A stretch of 6,894 nt of DNA, from positions 1 to 6,894 of the forward strand of contig JAJZOM010000003.1 in NCBI GenBank assembly GCA_021811505.1. Reading direction: 5' to 3'. Each line of letters opens with the position of its first letter. Within the stretch, counting starts at the first letter, position 1. The DNA is from Thermoplasmata archaeon. Lineage in GTDB: Archaea > Thermoplasmatota > Thermoplasmata > Thermoplasmatales > Thermoplasmataceae. The position numbers and the translations under genes are program-made. This document shows, piece after piece, positions 1-5,854 of the stretch. The notes below the pieces were generated by a model. That model saw only the letters and a program-made list of their open reading frames with translations. It made no database searches and was not told where the DNA came from.

Positions 1-228
1 AGAAACACTCACTCCCATGGATCTCCACCGATCGACCCACTTTTTAACGCTTTCCGTCTCCATTATGAATGGAATCCCCCATCCTATCTTTGCAACATCA
101 GTGTATTGGGCAACAGCCTCAACTTCCTCTCGTGGAAAAATAGAAATCCTGTCAAGAACCATTGTTATCCCCTCAATATGTGGTTTTGGCCTTGATGCGT
201 CAATAATTTCCTGCAAAAATTTGGTCAC
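1..228 (-). CDS. comA: ComA-like phosphosulfolactate synthase, N-terminal part (cut by window edge)
   Basis: Reading the minus strand from a GTG at 228 gives 76 residues open to base 1. They match the N-terminus of the ComA family: GITMVLDR (residues 19-26) corresponds to the GLTVVLDKG strand of methanogen ComA. AQYTDVAKIGWG (about 43-54) corresponds to the conserved GDYIDFVKFGWG strand, and a helix follows (KKWVDRWRSMGVSV). ComA is a TIM-barrel enzyme that adds sulfite to phosphoenolpyruvate, giving (2R)-phospho-3-sulfolactate, the first step of coenzyme M synthesis in methanogens. Family members are near 250 residues, so about two thirds lie beyond the left edge. The GTG is chosen because the frame closes at 268-270, no ATG precedes it, and a TATA-like box sits just upstream. 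The gene diverges from a sulfite-producing operon, which fits. Related proteins in plants and bacilli lack a coenzyme M role, so the final product is uncertain. Confidence 0.82.
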   Translation of the reverse strand, partial: MTKFLQEIIDASRPKPHIEGITMVLDRISIFPREEVEAVAQYTDVAKIGWGIPFIMETESVKKWVDRWRSMGVSVS

Positions 229-240
229 GCACCGTGATAA

Positions 241-256
241 ATAAATTATATATGAA
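241..256 (-). promoter_or_regulatory. TATA box of the ComA-like gene
   Basis: On the minus strand the sequence reads TTCATATATAATTTAT, centred about 20 nt upstream of the GTG at 228. This is near the usual archaeal box A spacing to a transcription start at or just around the start codon, so the mRNA would be leaderless or nearly so. No Shine-Dalgarno match is seen at a workable distance. A second candidate, TTATAAATT, lies further upstream near 279-288. Confidence 0.5.
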
Positions 257-320
257 TATTTACGGTCTTAACATGACAATTTATAAGAAGAATTTTCCAA
301 TTACCTGAATAATTATTGCC

Positions 321-340
321 TATAAAATGACTTAAAATCC
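321..340 (+). promoter_or_regulatory. TATA region of the cysH-sat operon
   Basis: TATAAAAT (321-328) and the overlapping-spaced TTAAAAT (332-338) lie 34 and 24 nt upstream of the ATG at 359. Either would place transcription start within about 10 nt of the ATG, giving a very short or absent leader. There is no Shine-Dalgarno sequence before the ATG, in agreement. Another AT-rich box (TTTATAAG, 280-287) would give a leader of about 50 nt and is less likely. Confidence 0.5.
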
Positions 341-358
341 CTTCATACATCAACTCGC

Positions 359-1096
359 ATGGAACAAATTGATACCTTTCCAGACGAAAACTCGAATGCT
401 ATTGAGATTGTAAAGTGGGCATCACGAGAATACGAAACAAATGCAATCTTCGCCTGCAGCTTCAGTGCAGAGGATATGGTGATACTTCACATGATTGTTA
501 CATGCAGGGATGCAGGCATACAGATTCCGGAAGTGATTACGCTTGACACTGGAAGGCTTCACGAGGAAACTTATGCAGTCATGCAGTCTGCAAAGGAAAA
601 ATATGGCATTGAAATCAAGGCGCTGCACCCGGATGCAAATGCCCTGAGCGAACTGGTGAGCGCGTATGGCCCGAACCTGTTCTACAAATCTGTTGAGTTG
701 AGACAGAGATGCTGTAATGTACGGAAAACGGTTCCACTCAACGCCGCACTTGAAAACAAGCTTGCATGGATAACTGGTCTCCGGCGGGAACAGTCGCCTG
801 GAAGGTCACAGGTAAAGAAAATATCCAGGGAAGTTGCGAGAAATGGCATCTTAAAGATTAACCCAATTGCAGACTGGAGTGTTGAAGAAGTCTGGAGCTA
901 CATACGGCAACATGATGTACCTTACAACAGCTTGCATGATAAGGGTTTCCCAAGCATAGGCTGCGCTCCCTGCACGCGCGCAGTTCTTCCCGGCGAGGAC
1001 ATAAGGGCAGGAAGATGGTGGTGGGAGGGAGGCAAGAAGGAATGTGGGATACATGAACTATCCCTGGATCCCAGAAACATAATCTCCGGGAGATAG
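359..1096 (+). CDS. cysH: Assimilatory APS reductase, 4Fe-4S type (CysH family)
   Basis: This cytoplasmic enzyme of the PAPS/APS reductase family would reduce adenylyl sulfate to sulfite and AMP with thioredoxin-like electrons. At 245 residues it has normal length. Visible motifs: the nucleotide-binding loop SFSAEDM (34-40), LDTGRLHEET (62-71), the cluster cysteine pair RCC (Cys118-Cys119), GLRREQSPGR (140-149), the second cluster pair CAPC (Cys202, Cys205), and the catalytic ECGIH (Cys229). The CC-X82-CXXC pattern marks the iron-sulfur, APS-using branch; PAPS-specific enzymes such as E. coli CysH lack these four cysteines. This fits the absence of an APS kinase. ATG 359 is the first possible start because the frame is closed at 323-325. 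The stop lies 5 bp before sat, so the two are probably cotranscribed. Specificity for APS over PAPS is inferred from motifs only. Confidence 0.93.
   Translation: MEQIDTFPDENSNAIEIVKWASREYETNAIFACSFSAEDMVILHMIVTCRDAGIQIPEVITLDTGRLHEETYAVMQSAKEKYGIEIKALHPDANALSELVSAYGPNLFYKSVELRQRCCNVRKTVPLNAALENKLAWITGLRREQSPGRSQVKKISREVARNGILKINPIADWSVEEVWSYIRQHDVPYNSLHDKGFPSIGCAPCTRAVLPGEDIRAGRWWWEGGKKECGIHELSLDPRNIISGR
1088..1094 (+). promoter_or_regulatory. Ribosome binding site of sat
   Basis: GGGAGAT lies at the very end of cysH, with GGAG (1089-1092) separated by 9 nt from the sat ATG at 1102. An internal gene of an operon is where a Shine-Dalgarno sequence is expected in archaea whose first genes are leaderless. 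It supports translation of sat from the cysH transcript. Confidence 0.5.
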
Positions 1097-1101
1097 AGTG
1101 C

Positions 1102-2241
1102 ATGTTGTCTGAACCGCATGGTGGTAAACTTATCTCCATACAGGAACTAGATACTTCCGAAGCATCTGGACGTGACATCGGAATAAGAATCCAGATAAAG
1201 GAAGGTATGAGATCGACGATAAAATTGATCTCCCATGGTGTATACAGCCCATTGAAAGGTTTCAATAATTGTGAAGATCTTGGCTCAATCCTCAGGCACC
1301 AAAGGCTTTCGGACGGCACGATATGGTCAATGCCCATAATGCTTCCTGTCGATGAAAGCATTTACCCTTCCATAATGGAAGGAGATGAGATCATTCTATC
1401 AGACAGCATTGGTCCGGTCGCTTCAATGATGATATCGGACAAATTCAGGATAGACTTAAAAGATACGAGCCGACATATATTTGGTACAGATAGCCCAGAT
1501 CATCCGGGGGCAAAGAGGTTCCTGAGCAATGGAAATCTTTTCGTGGGTGGTGACCTGATCAACGTCTTCAAGTTCAATCTCCCATTCCATGAAAGGGTAT
1601 TGTATCCAAGGCAGACAAGAAGCTATTTTGACCGCTTGGGATGGAAAGACGTGGTTGCATTCCAGACCAGAAACATTCCCCACCTTGGACATGAATACAT
1701 GCATCTTAAGGCACTCGAATCGCATGACGGATTGTTCATAAACCCAGTAATTGGGAGGAAAAAGAGTGGTGACTTCCGTGATGAGGCAATCATAGCGGCA
1801 TATGATGCGATGCTAAAGCATCACTATCCGGAAGGCAGGGTCCTCATTTCTCCCGTTAACTATGAAATGCAATACGCGGGTCCCCGTGAAGCTTTGCATC
1901 ATGCAATAATGAGAAAGAATTTTGGCGCGTCGAGTTTCATAGTAGGAAGGGATCATGCCGGAGTCGGAAGTTTTTATGGCCCATTCGACGCCCAGAGAAA
2001 CTGTGATTCATTCGAGGATCTTGGCATAAAAATACTAAAATTTGAAGAAGCGTCGTACTGCAGGAAGTGCAATGCAGTATCATTTACAGGTGATTGTAAT
2101 CATGCCCCTGGTGAAAGGCTCAAGTATAGCGGAACTGAAGTGAGGAGAATGATCCTGTCCGGCTCATCCGAAGAGAAGATAAGTGTCAGGGAGGAAGTTC
2201 TCGATTCCGTAAGAAAAATAAGCCCGATGTTCCAGGAATGA
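1102..2241 (+). CDS. sat: ATP sulfurylase (sulfate adenylyltransferase)
   Basis: The enzyme joins sulfate and ATP to form APS and pyrophosphate, the activation step ahead of the upstream APS reductase. At 379 residues it is a stand-alone sulfurylase with no fused APS kinase domain. The start is supported by the conserved N-terminal SEPHGGKL (3-10). GVYSPLKGF (46-54) follows. The catalytic domain has QTRNIPHLGHE (188-198), which holds the QXRN and HXGH nucleotide-binding motifs. It also has GRDHAGVG (282-289) with DAQ (296-298), and SGTEVRRM (343-350). Cys320, Cys323, Cys332 and His334 form a likely zinc site, known in the Thermus thermophilus enzyme; here the last spacing is one residue, not three. 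Sat and cysH form a two-gene operon. Pull of the reaction would come from pyrophosphatase and APS reduction. Confidence 0.95.
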   Translation: MLSEPHGGKLISIQELDTSEASGRDIGIRIQIKEGMRSTIKLISHGVYSPLKGFNNCEDLGSILRHQRLSDGTIWSMPIMLPVDESIYPSIMEGDEIILSDSIGPVASMMISDKFRIDLKDTSRHIFGTDSPDHPGAKRFLSNGNLFVGGDLINVFKFNLPFHERVLYPRQTRSYFDRLGWKDVVAFQTRNIPHLGHEYMHLKALESHDGLFINPVIGRKKSGDFRDEAIIAAYDAMLKHHYPEGRVLISPVNYEMQYAGPREALHHAIMRKNFGASSFIVGRDHAGVGSFYGPFDAQRNCDSFEDLGIKILKFEEASYCRKCNAVSFTGDCNHAPGERLKYSGTEVRRMILSGSSEEKISVREEVLDSVRKISPMFQE

Positions 2242-2263
2242 TCCCCTATTATCCAAGTCTCTG

Positions 2264-2284
2264 GTCTCCAAAGAGACACCTTTT
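2264..2284 (+). terminator. Stem-loop with short T tract after sat
   Basis: GTCTC (2264-2268) and GAGAC (2273-2277) form a perfect 5-bp stem with a CAAA loop, 22 nt after the sat stop. ACC and TTTT (2281-2284) follow. It resembles a weak intrinsic terminator. The stronger stop for this transcript is probably the nine-T run further on. Confidence 0.35.
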
Positions 2285-2288
2285 CATG

Positions 2289-2344
2289 CAGCATTCAGTA
2301 AAATAGGTCATTCACCTGAATGCTGGATCATTCAAATCCAGCAT
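2289..2344 (+). repeat. Two overlapping, mutually exclusive inverted repeats
   Basis: CAGCATTCAG (2289-2298) is an exact inverted copy of CTGAATGCTG (2316-2325), a 10-bp stem with a 17-nt loop. ATGCTGGAT (2320-2328) is an exact inverted copy of ATCCAGCAT (2336-2344), a 9-bp stem with a 7-nt loop. Both stems use bases 2320-2325, so an RNA can form only one at a time. The element lies between the sat stop and the promoter of the next gene. It could be a 3' UTR structure, an attenuator-like switch or a DNA site. Confidence 0.6.
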
Positions 2345-2376
2345 AGTGGCTTTTGTCTTCTTAAGCATATTATTGA

Positions 2377-2385
2377 TTTTTTTTT
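2377..2385 (+). terminator. Nine-T run, probable archaeal terminator of cysH-sat
   Basis: Nine consecutive T residues on the coding strand, about 135 nt after the sat stop. Oligo-T tracts are sufficient to end transcription by archaeal RNA polymerase. The tract runs directly into the TATA box of the next gene, so termination and initiation sites are fused. Confidence 0.5.
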
Positions 2386-2388
2386 ATA
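2383..2388 (+). promoter_or_regulatory. TATA box of the 2417-3064 gene
   Basis: TTTATA is centred 31 nt upstream of the TTG at 2417, which predicts a transcription start about 5 nt before that codon. A nearly leaderless mRNA agrees with the lack of a good Shine-Dalgarno sequence (only GGGA at 2404-2407). Confidence 0.45.
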
Positions 2389-2416
2389 CCTAAATGTATT
2401 TTAGGGAAAATCAGAT

Positions 2417-3064
2417 TTGGCATCATTGATATACAAAATATCCGGTAACGTAATATACAGTAACGATGCAAAGGTAGGGGACATCTCATATCAGGGGACT
2501 GGCATGCGCTTCTATCAGGCAATATTTACCGGACCCGTCAATTTCACGCTTGAGAGAATGGGGAGAGGCTTCAAGATCCTTGACAGCGGAATGGACATGG
2601 GAAAAACGGGACGCGGATATATTATCGAATATAATTTCCAGACATACAGGCCCAGGAGCGACCAGCTGAGGCAATTCATAATGAGCAGGATAAATAGCCT
2701 AGAGGTAGAATCAAATGGAAGTACGGTTTTTACCATTAACAGGATTGCAGATGGCTTCACCATTGACTCTAACGATAATACTGCACTTGTTCCTGCATTT
2801 GCAATGTACTCAATTTTAGCCCAATACACTATTGCGGGAGGCATGAACACATATATACAGGCGCGTGCACAAGTCCCATCCTTATATCGTGGTATATCCA
2901 CAGCACTAGGCTTTGCTGCACTGATATTTCTCTTCACGGCCGGGACAGGTTATTTACCTGTTTACGTTAGCTATATTCTATTTCTCGCTCTTCTGATCTC
3001 TTCGTATGTGGTGAGGTATGCGGGCAGGGTTTCGACAAGAAGAAAGGGTAAAATCGATCAATGA
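2417..3064 (+). CDS. Unrecognised protein with C-terminal two-helix membrane hairpin
   Basis: I do not recognise this 215-residue protein. Residues 1 to about 150 are soluble and rich in short alternating strands (YKISGNVIYS, VNFTLERMGRGFKIL, STVFTINRIADGFTID), without cysteines or catalytic-looking motifs. The strand pattern loosely recalls tubby/LURP-one type folds, but this is only an impression. Two hydrophobic helices follow at about 158-177 and 180-199 with a very short turn, then a basic tail (RVSTRRKGK). By the positive-inside rule the N-domain and tail would both be cytoplasmic. The TTG start is chosen because the frame closes at 2402-2404, the first ATG is 30 codons in, and a TATA box sits 31 nt upstream; a second TTG at 2426 is possible. 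It is convergent with the H+-ATPase gene. Its stop overlaps the ATG of the PHP-like remnant. Confidence 0.72.
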   Translation: MASLIYKISGNVIYSNDAKVGDISYQGTGMRFYQAIFTGPVNFTLERMGRGFKILDSGMDMGKTGRGYIIEYNFQTYRPRSDQLRQFIMSRINSLEVESNGSTVFTINRIADGFTIDSNDNTALVPAFAMYSILAQYTIAGGMNTYIQARAQVPSLYRGISTALGFAALIFLFTAGTGYLPVYVSYILFLALLISSYVVRYAGRVSTRRKGKIDQ

Positions 3065-3144
3065 GAACAGATTTCCAATTCCATTCGTCCCTACTTAGCG
3101 ATTCAAGCGTGGCTCCAGAAGAATTCTTGATTTTGTCTCTGTAG
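3061..3144 (+). pseudogene. PHP-domain N-terminal remnant (27 codons)
   Basis: An ATG at 3061 overlaps the preceding stop as ATGA, a typical coupled-start arrangement. The frame reads MRTDFQFHSSLLSDSS and then VAPEEFLILSL before TAG at 3142-3144. This resembles the first motif of PHP phosphoesterases (D-x-H-x-H-S-x-x-S-D-G-x-x-x-P-x-E), with Asp4, His8, Ser9, Ser13, Asp14, Pro19 and Glu20 in place. The first metal-ligand His is replaced by Gln6, and one extra residue lies between HS and SD. Downstream, all three plus frames contain stops and I see no TDH or later PHP motif. It is best read as the stump of a decayed or deleted PHP gene. A chance 27-codon ORF cannot be excluded. Confidence 0.4.
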
Positions 3145-3366
3145 TTAAGACATCGGCATCGTGTAAAGAAAGTGACAGTCTTTCCCATATATATGCAATA
3201 AACAAAGACTGCTGCACGGGCAGCATCTTGAATGCAATGAGTGCATTCTCTCATATCTTTTACTGTTGAGGCAACTTCAATGCTCGACCTAATGCGCAAT
3301 AATTGATTGGAAATGAAAATTGCGTTGCTTCAACAGTCACATGCCATGTTTAGCGATCATAAAATC
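3145..3366. other. Non-coding convergent intergenic region rich in inverted repeats
   Basis: No convincing gene is seen here. The region holds several stem-loops: GAAAG/CTTTC (3168-3172 with 3180-3184), TGCTGC/GCAGCA (3210-3215 with 3220-3225, ACGG loop), and GAATGCA/TGCATTC (3230-3236 with 3242-3248, 5-nt loop). A long-range 14-bp pair joins 3262-3275 to 3324-3337. It lies between two convergent genes, so some of these may act in transcript termination from either side. Alternatively it is decayed coding sequence following the PHP-like stump, or a structured RNA. Confidence 0.45.
3262..3337. repeat. 14-bp near-perfect inverted repeat, 48 bp apart
   Basis: ACTGTTGAGGCAAC (3262-3275) is the inverse complement of GTTGCTTCAACAGT (3324-3337) at 13 of 14 positions, and the one exception would be a G-U pair in plus-strand RNA. 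Inside lies a 6-bp pair, CGCAAT (3295-3300) with ATTGCG (3319-3324). The 76-bp unit could be a long RNA hairpin or a small non-autonomous element with terminal inverted repeats; I see no target-site duplication. Confidence 0.5.
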
Positions 3367-5733
3367 CTATAGGTTATAATGTCTGAAGATAATGTTCTTG
3401 AAATTATCTGCAGCAACCATTACAGCAAATGCAATCGCAAGAACAAGTAGCACATATTCAATTGGTATAGCAGTTACAAGTATTCCAGTGGCAGATATTG
3501 CGGAAATGAAGATTATATCGCAGATGCTCGCAAGCAGAAGCCACTTGCTTGGTCTGGAACTCCAGAATCTCTTCCTTTCGCGAACCATATAGACGGTGAA
3601 CTGACCGGAAAATACAAGCATGTCAAATATGTAAGTCTGGATCTGACCAAGGGTAAGGTTAAGCTCGGTTGCAGTCCATAGCACAAAAAATGCTTCAGCT
3701 ATTACGAACGCGGATAGGCTGATTGATGATCCTACAAGCGACCTGACGTTCCACTTTTCAGGTTTGTTTGAGAACCTGACATTGTCTGTCGCAATGGCCA
3801 TCGTCGCAAAGTCATTTGCAAATAGGAGCAGGATCACATCAAAAGGAGTGGTGACGAAGAATCCATAAATAAAGAAGGAGATCGTGAGGAAAAACGCCAC
3901 TTGCATAGTTTTTATAATCTTGTTGAGAGTGTAAGTAAGCATCCTCTGGAATATCTTTCTGCCATCCTCTACTGCACTGACTATATCCATTATTCCCTGA
4001 TGCGTAAGGACTATGCTGGCGGAGGCCTTTGCAACGTCAGTAGCAGTGGATACCGCTATGCCGACTTCTGCCTGCTTCAGTGCGGGGGCATCATTTACGC
4101 CATCGCCAGTCATCCCTGTGATGTGCTTCTTTCTTTGGAGAGCCTTTACGAGATTGAATTTATCTTCCGGAAGGACTTCTGCAAAAGCATCACAATCCTC
4201 CACATCCCATTCGCCATCGGAAGAGGCTGGAATCTTGCATATTTTTTCTCCCATTCCAATTTCCCTGGCTATCTCCAACGCAATGGGCTTAGAGTCGCCT
4301 GTTATCATTCTGGGTCTGATGCCAAGTTCCCTGATCCTCTTTATGAGCCCGGCAGAATCATCCCTAGGCGTGTCATGAAGCGGTATTAAGCCGCAGAACT
4401 CATAGTCCTCTCCATTGACCGACCGGGCAACGCCAATGGATCTGAACCCCTTCATAGCAAGCTCTTCAACCTTTCGTAGAACACTTTCTTTCTCAACTTG
4501 TTTGCTTAATTCAAGAATTACTTGTGGAGCACCCTTAGTTACACTTATTATCTTGCCTTTCCCTTGTGCGACGGCTGCTGTTCTCTTTGTTGACGGATCG
4601 AACGGCACAAATTTTTTTACTTCATAGTCCTTTGAATCAACTCCTGCACGTCTTGCATGTTCAAGTACTGCTAAATCGATAGAGTCCTGGCTCGAGACAT
4701 CTGAAGCCAGAACGGCGTATAATAGCATTTCCTTCATATCAACGCCGTAAGCTACAGGATCAGATACGGAAATCCTGTTTTGAGTCAGCGTGCCTGTTTT
4801 GTCGAAACATATCGCGTCCATCGATGCTGCATCCTCTATGGCAGAAAGCCTCGTGACCAGGGCACCTTTTTGGGAAAGATCAATGGCTCCATATGCGCTT
4901 GCAATTGTGAAAGTTGCAGGCAATGCCACAGGAACAGAAGCGATGAGGACCACAAGCGAATAAGGGATTGTGTTGTAGATACTTACGCCATATATCAGGG
5001 AAAAGATGAATAGTGATATTACGAGTGCAACATCTATTGCAATGAGATACTTCACTATGCTCAGGATAAGTTTTTCAAGGTGCGAATCTGACTTTGCAAC
5101 TTTAACCAGTTCAGCAGTCTTCCCGAAGAAAGTCTTGCTTCCAGTTGACACGACAACCCCAGTCGCCTCGCCTCTCTTCAGCACTGATCCCGAATAGAGA
5201 AGTCCTCCTGCTACCTTGCGCACAGCATTAGATTCGCCAGTAAGCGCGGACTGGTCGACGAGTATCTCACCTGACATCATCTTGACATCTGCGGGAACAA
5301 GATCACCTAGCCTGCAATGTATAATGTCACCAGGCACGAGATCCTTGGACTGCACCTCAATCCAGGCCGAATTCCTGAGAACCCTGGCATTAGTCATCAT
5401 CTTCTTTTCAAGCAACTCAAGCGCATTGTTTGCTTTCGATTCCTGGAAAAAACTAACAAGGCTGTTGAAAAGAAGAAGAGCCAGTATAATGTATGTGTCA
5501 ACCCTCTTTCCCAGTGCATAGGATATGATGGCTGTTGCTTCCAACATCCATGGAACGGGGGACCAGAACTTACTCAGGAATTTTTTTAATCTGCTCTCTT
5601 TTTCCTTTTCTACTGTGTTGAATCCATATTTACTCTGTCTGGCTTTAACCTGTTCCTCGTTGAGCCCATTCTTTGAGGCATCAAGCTGCCTTAACACCTC
5701 ATTAATATCCTGTTTCTCCACACTGTCTGTCAA
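3367..5733 (-). CDS. P-type H+-ATPase (P3A, plasma-membrane proton pump)
   Basis: At 788 residues this is a full-length P3A pump, which couples ATP hydrolysis to proton export and so supports pH and potential control in an acidophile. In order: N-terminal cytoplasmic segment (about 8-60); M1-M2 (about 60-96); actuator domain with TGES (165-168); M3-M4 with PVALPA (268-273); phosphorylation motif DKTGTLT (phospho-Asp311); nucleotide domain with KGAP (400-403); MITGD (476-480); TGDGVNDAP hinge (542-550); M5-M10 (about 601-775). Asn90 in M2 and Asp641 in M6 (LLFANDFATMAIATD) align with the proton-binding Asn106/Asp684 pair of plant AHA2. The chain ends 13 residues after M10, so the autoinhibitory C-terminal domain of plant and yeast pumps is absent. 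The TTG start is favoured by GGAG six nt upstream; a GTG four codons later is a weaker option. Hydrolysis-coupled ion specificity is inferred from family motifs. Confidence 0.96.
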   Translation of the reverse strand: MTDSVEKQDINEVLRQLDASKNGLNEEQVKARQSKYGFNTVEKEKESRLKKFLSKFWSPVPWMLEATAIISYALGKRVDTYIILALLLFNSLVSFFQESKANNALELLEKKMMTNARVLRNSAWIEVQSKDLVPGDIIHCRLGDLVPADVKMMSGEILVDQSALTGESNAVRKVAGGLLYSGSVLKRGEATGVVVSTGSKTFFGKTAELVKVAKSDSHLEKLILSIVKYLIAIDVALVISLFIFSLIYGVSIYNTIPYSLVVLIASVPVALPATFTIASAYGAIDLSQKGALVTRLSAIEDAASMDAICFDKTGTLTQNRISVSDPVAYGVDMKEMLLYAVLASDVSSQDSIDLAVLEHARRAGVDSKDYEVKKFVPFDPSTKRTAAVAQGKGKIISVTKGAPQVILELSKQVEKESVLRKVEELAMKGFRSIGVARSVNGEDYEFCGLIPLHDTPRDDSAGLIKRIRELGIRPRMITGDSKPIALEIAREIGMGEKICKIPASSDGEWDVEDCDAFAEVLPEDKFNLVKALQRKKHITGMTGDGVNDAPALKQAEVGIAVSTATDVAKASASIVLTHQGIMDIVSAVEDGRKIFQRMLTYTLNKIIKTMQVAFFLTISFFIYGFFVTTPFDVILLLFANDFATMAIATDNVRFSNKPEKWNVRSLVGSSISLSAFVIAEAFFVLWTATELNLTLGQIQTYIFDMLVFSGQFTVYMVRERKRFWSSRPSKWLLLASICDIIFISAISATGILVTAIPIEYVLLVLAIAFAVMVAADNFKNIIFRHYNL

Positions 5734-5854
5734 ATAGGTCTCCGGCTATCATCGGAAATATGTCTTGGTTCATTGATTTTTTGCTTGAAGCTTCGGAGCG
5801 GAGATTAGCACCGGCTCTATCCTGTGATTAAGAAACACTAATGTCTATGTGTCC
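5734..5854 (-). other. Gap between the PH-like membrane protein gene and the H+-ATPase gene
   Basis: This 121-bp gap has no T-rich terminator on the minus strand after the upstream gene. A weak TATA-like ACATATTT (about 5757-5763) lies 25-30 nt before the ATPase start, but it would not leave room for the Shine-Dalgarno sequence in the mRNA. GAAGCTTC (5787-5794) is a short palindrome. The two genes may therefore be cotranscribed. Confidence 0.3.
5740..5743 (-). promoter_or_regulatory. Ribosome binding site deciding the TTG start of the H+-ATPase
   Basis: GGAG on the minus strand lies 6 nt before the TTG at 5733, a standard spacing. It favours TTG over the in-frame GTG at 5721. Its presence implies a leadered mRNA, either from an upstream promoter or by cotranscription with the 5855-6637 gene. 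Confidence 0.5.

Noticed and set aside
17..244. 75-codon plus-strand frame at the left edge
   Set aside because: It is the complement of the ComA-like coding sequence, which has clear family similarity; the plus-strand product is low-complexity Ser/Thr-rich with no motif.
858..1361. 167-codon minus-strand frame across the cysH-sat junction
   Set aside because: It lies opposite two well-supported enzymes and its product has no recognisable domain; it is a shadow.
2967..3299. 110-codon minus-strand frame from a TTG in the convergent gap
   Set aside because: It overlaps the 3' end of the 215-residue protein antiparallel for about 100 bp, has no recognisable domain, and has no start signal. Openness on the minus strand alone is weak evidence.
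3901..4389. 162- and 121-codon plus-strand frames inside the ATPase gene
   Set aside because: Both are antisense shadows of highly conserved P-type ATPase motifs.
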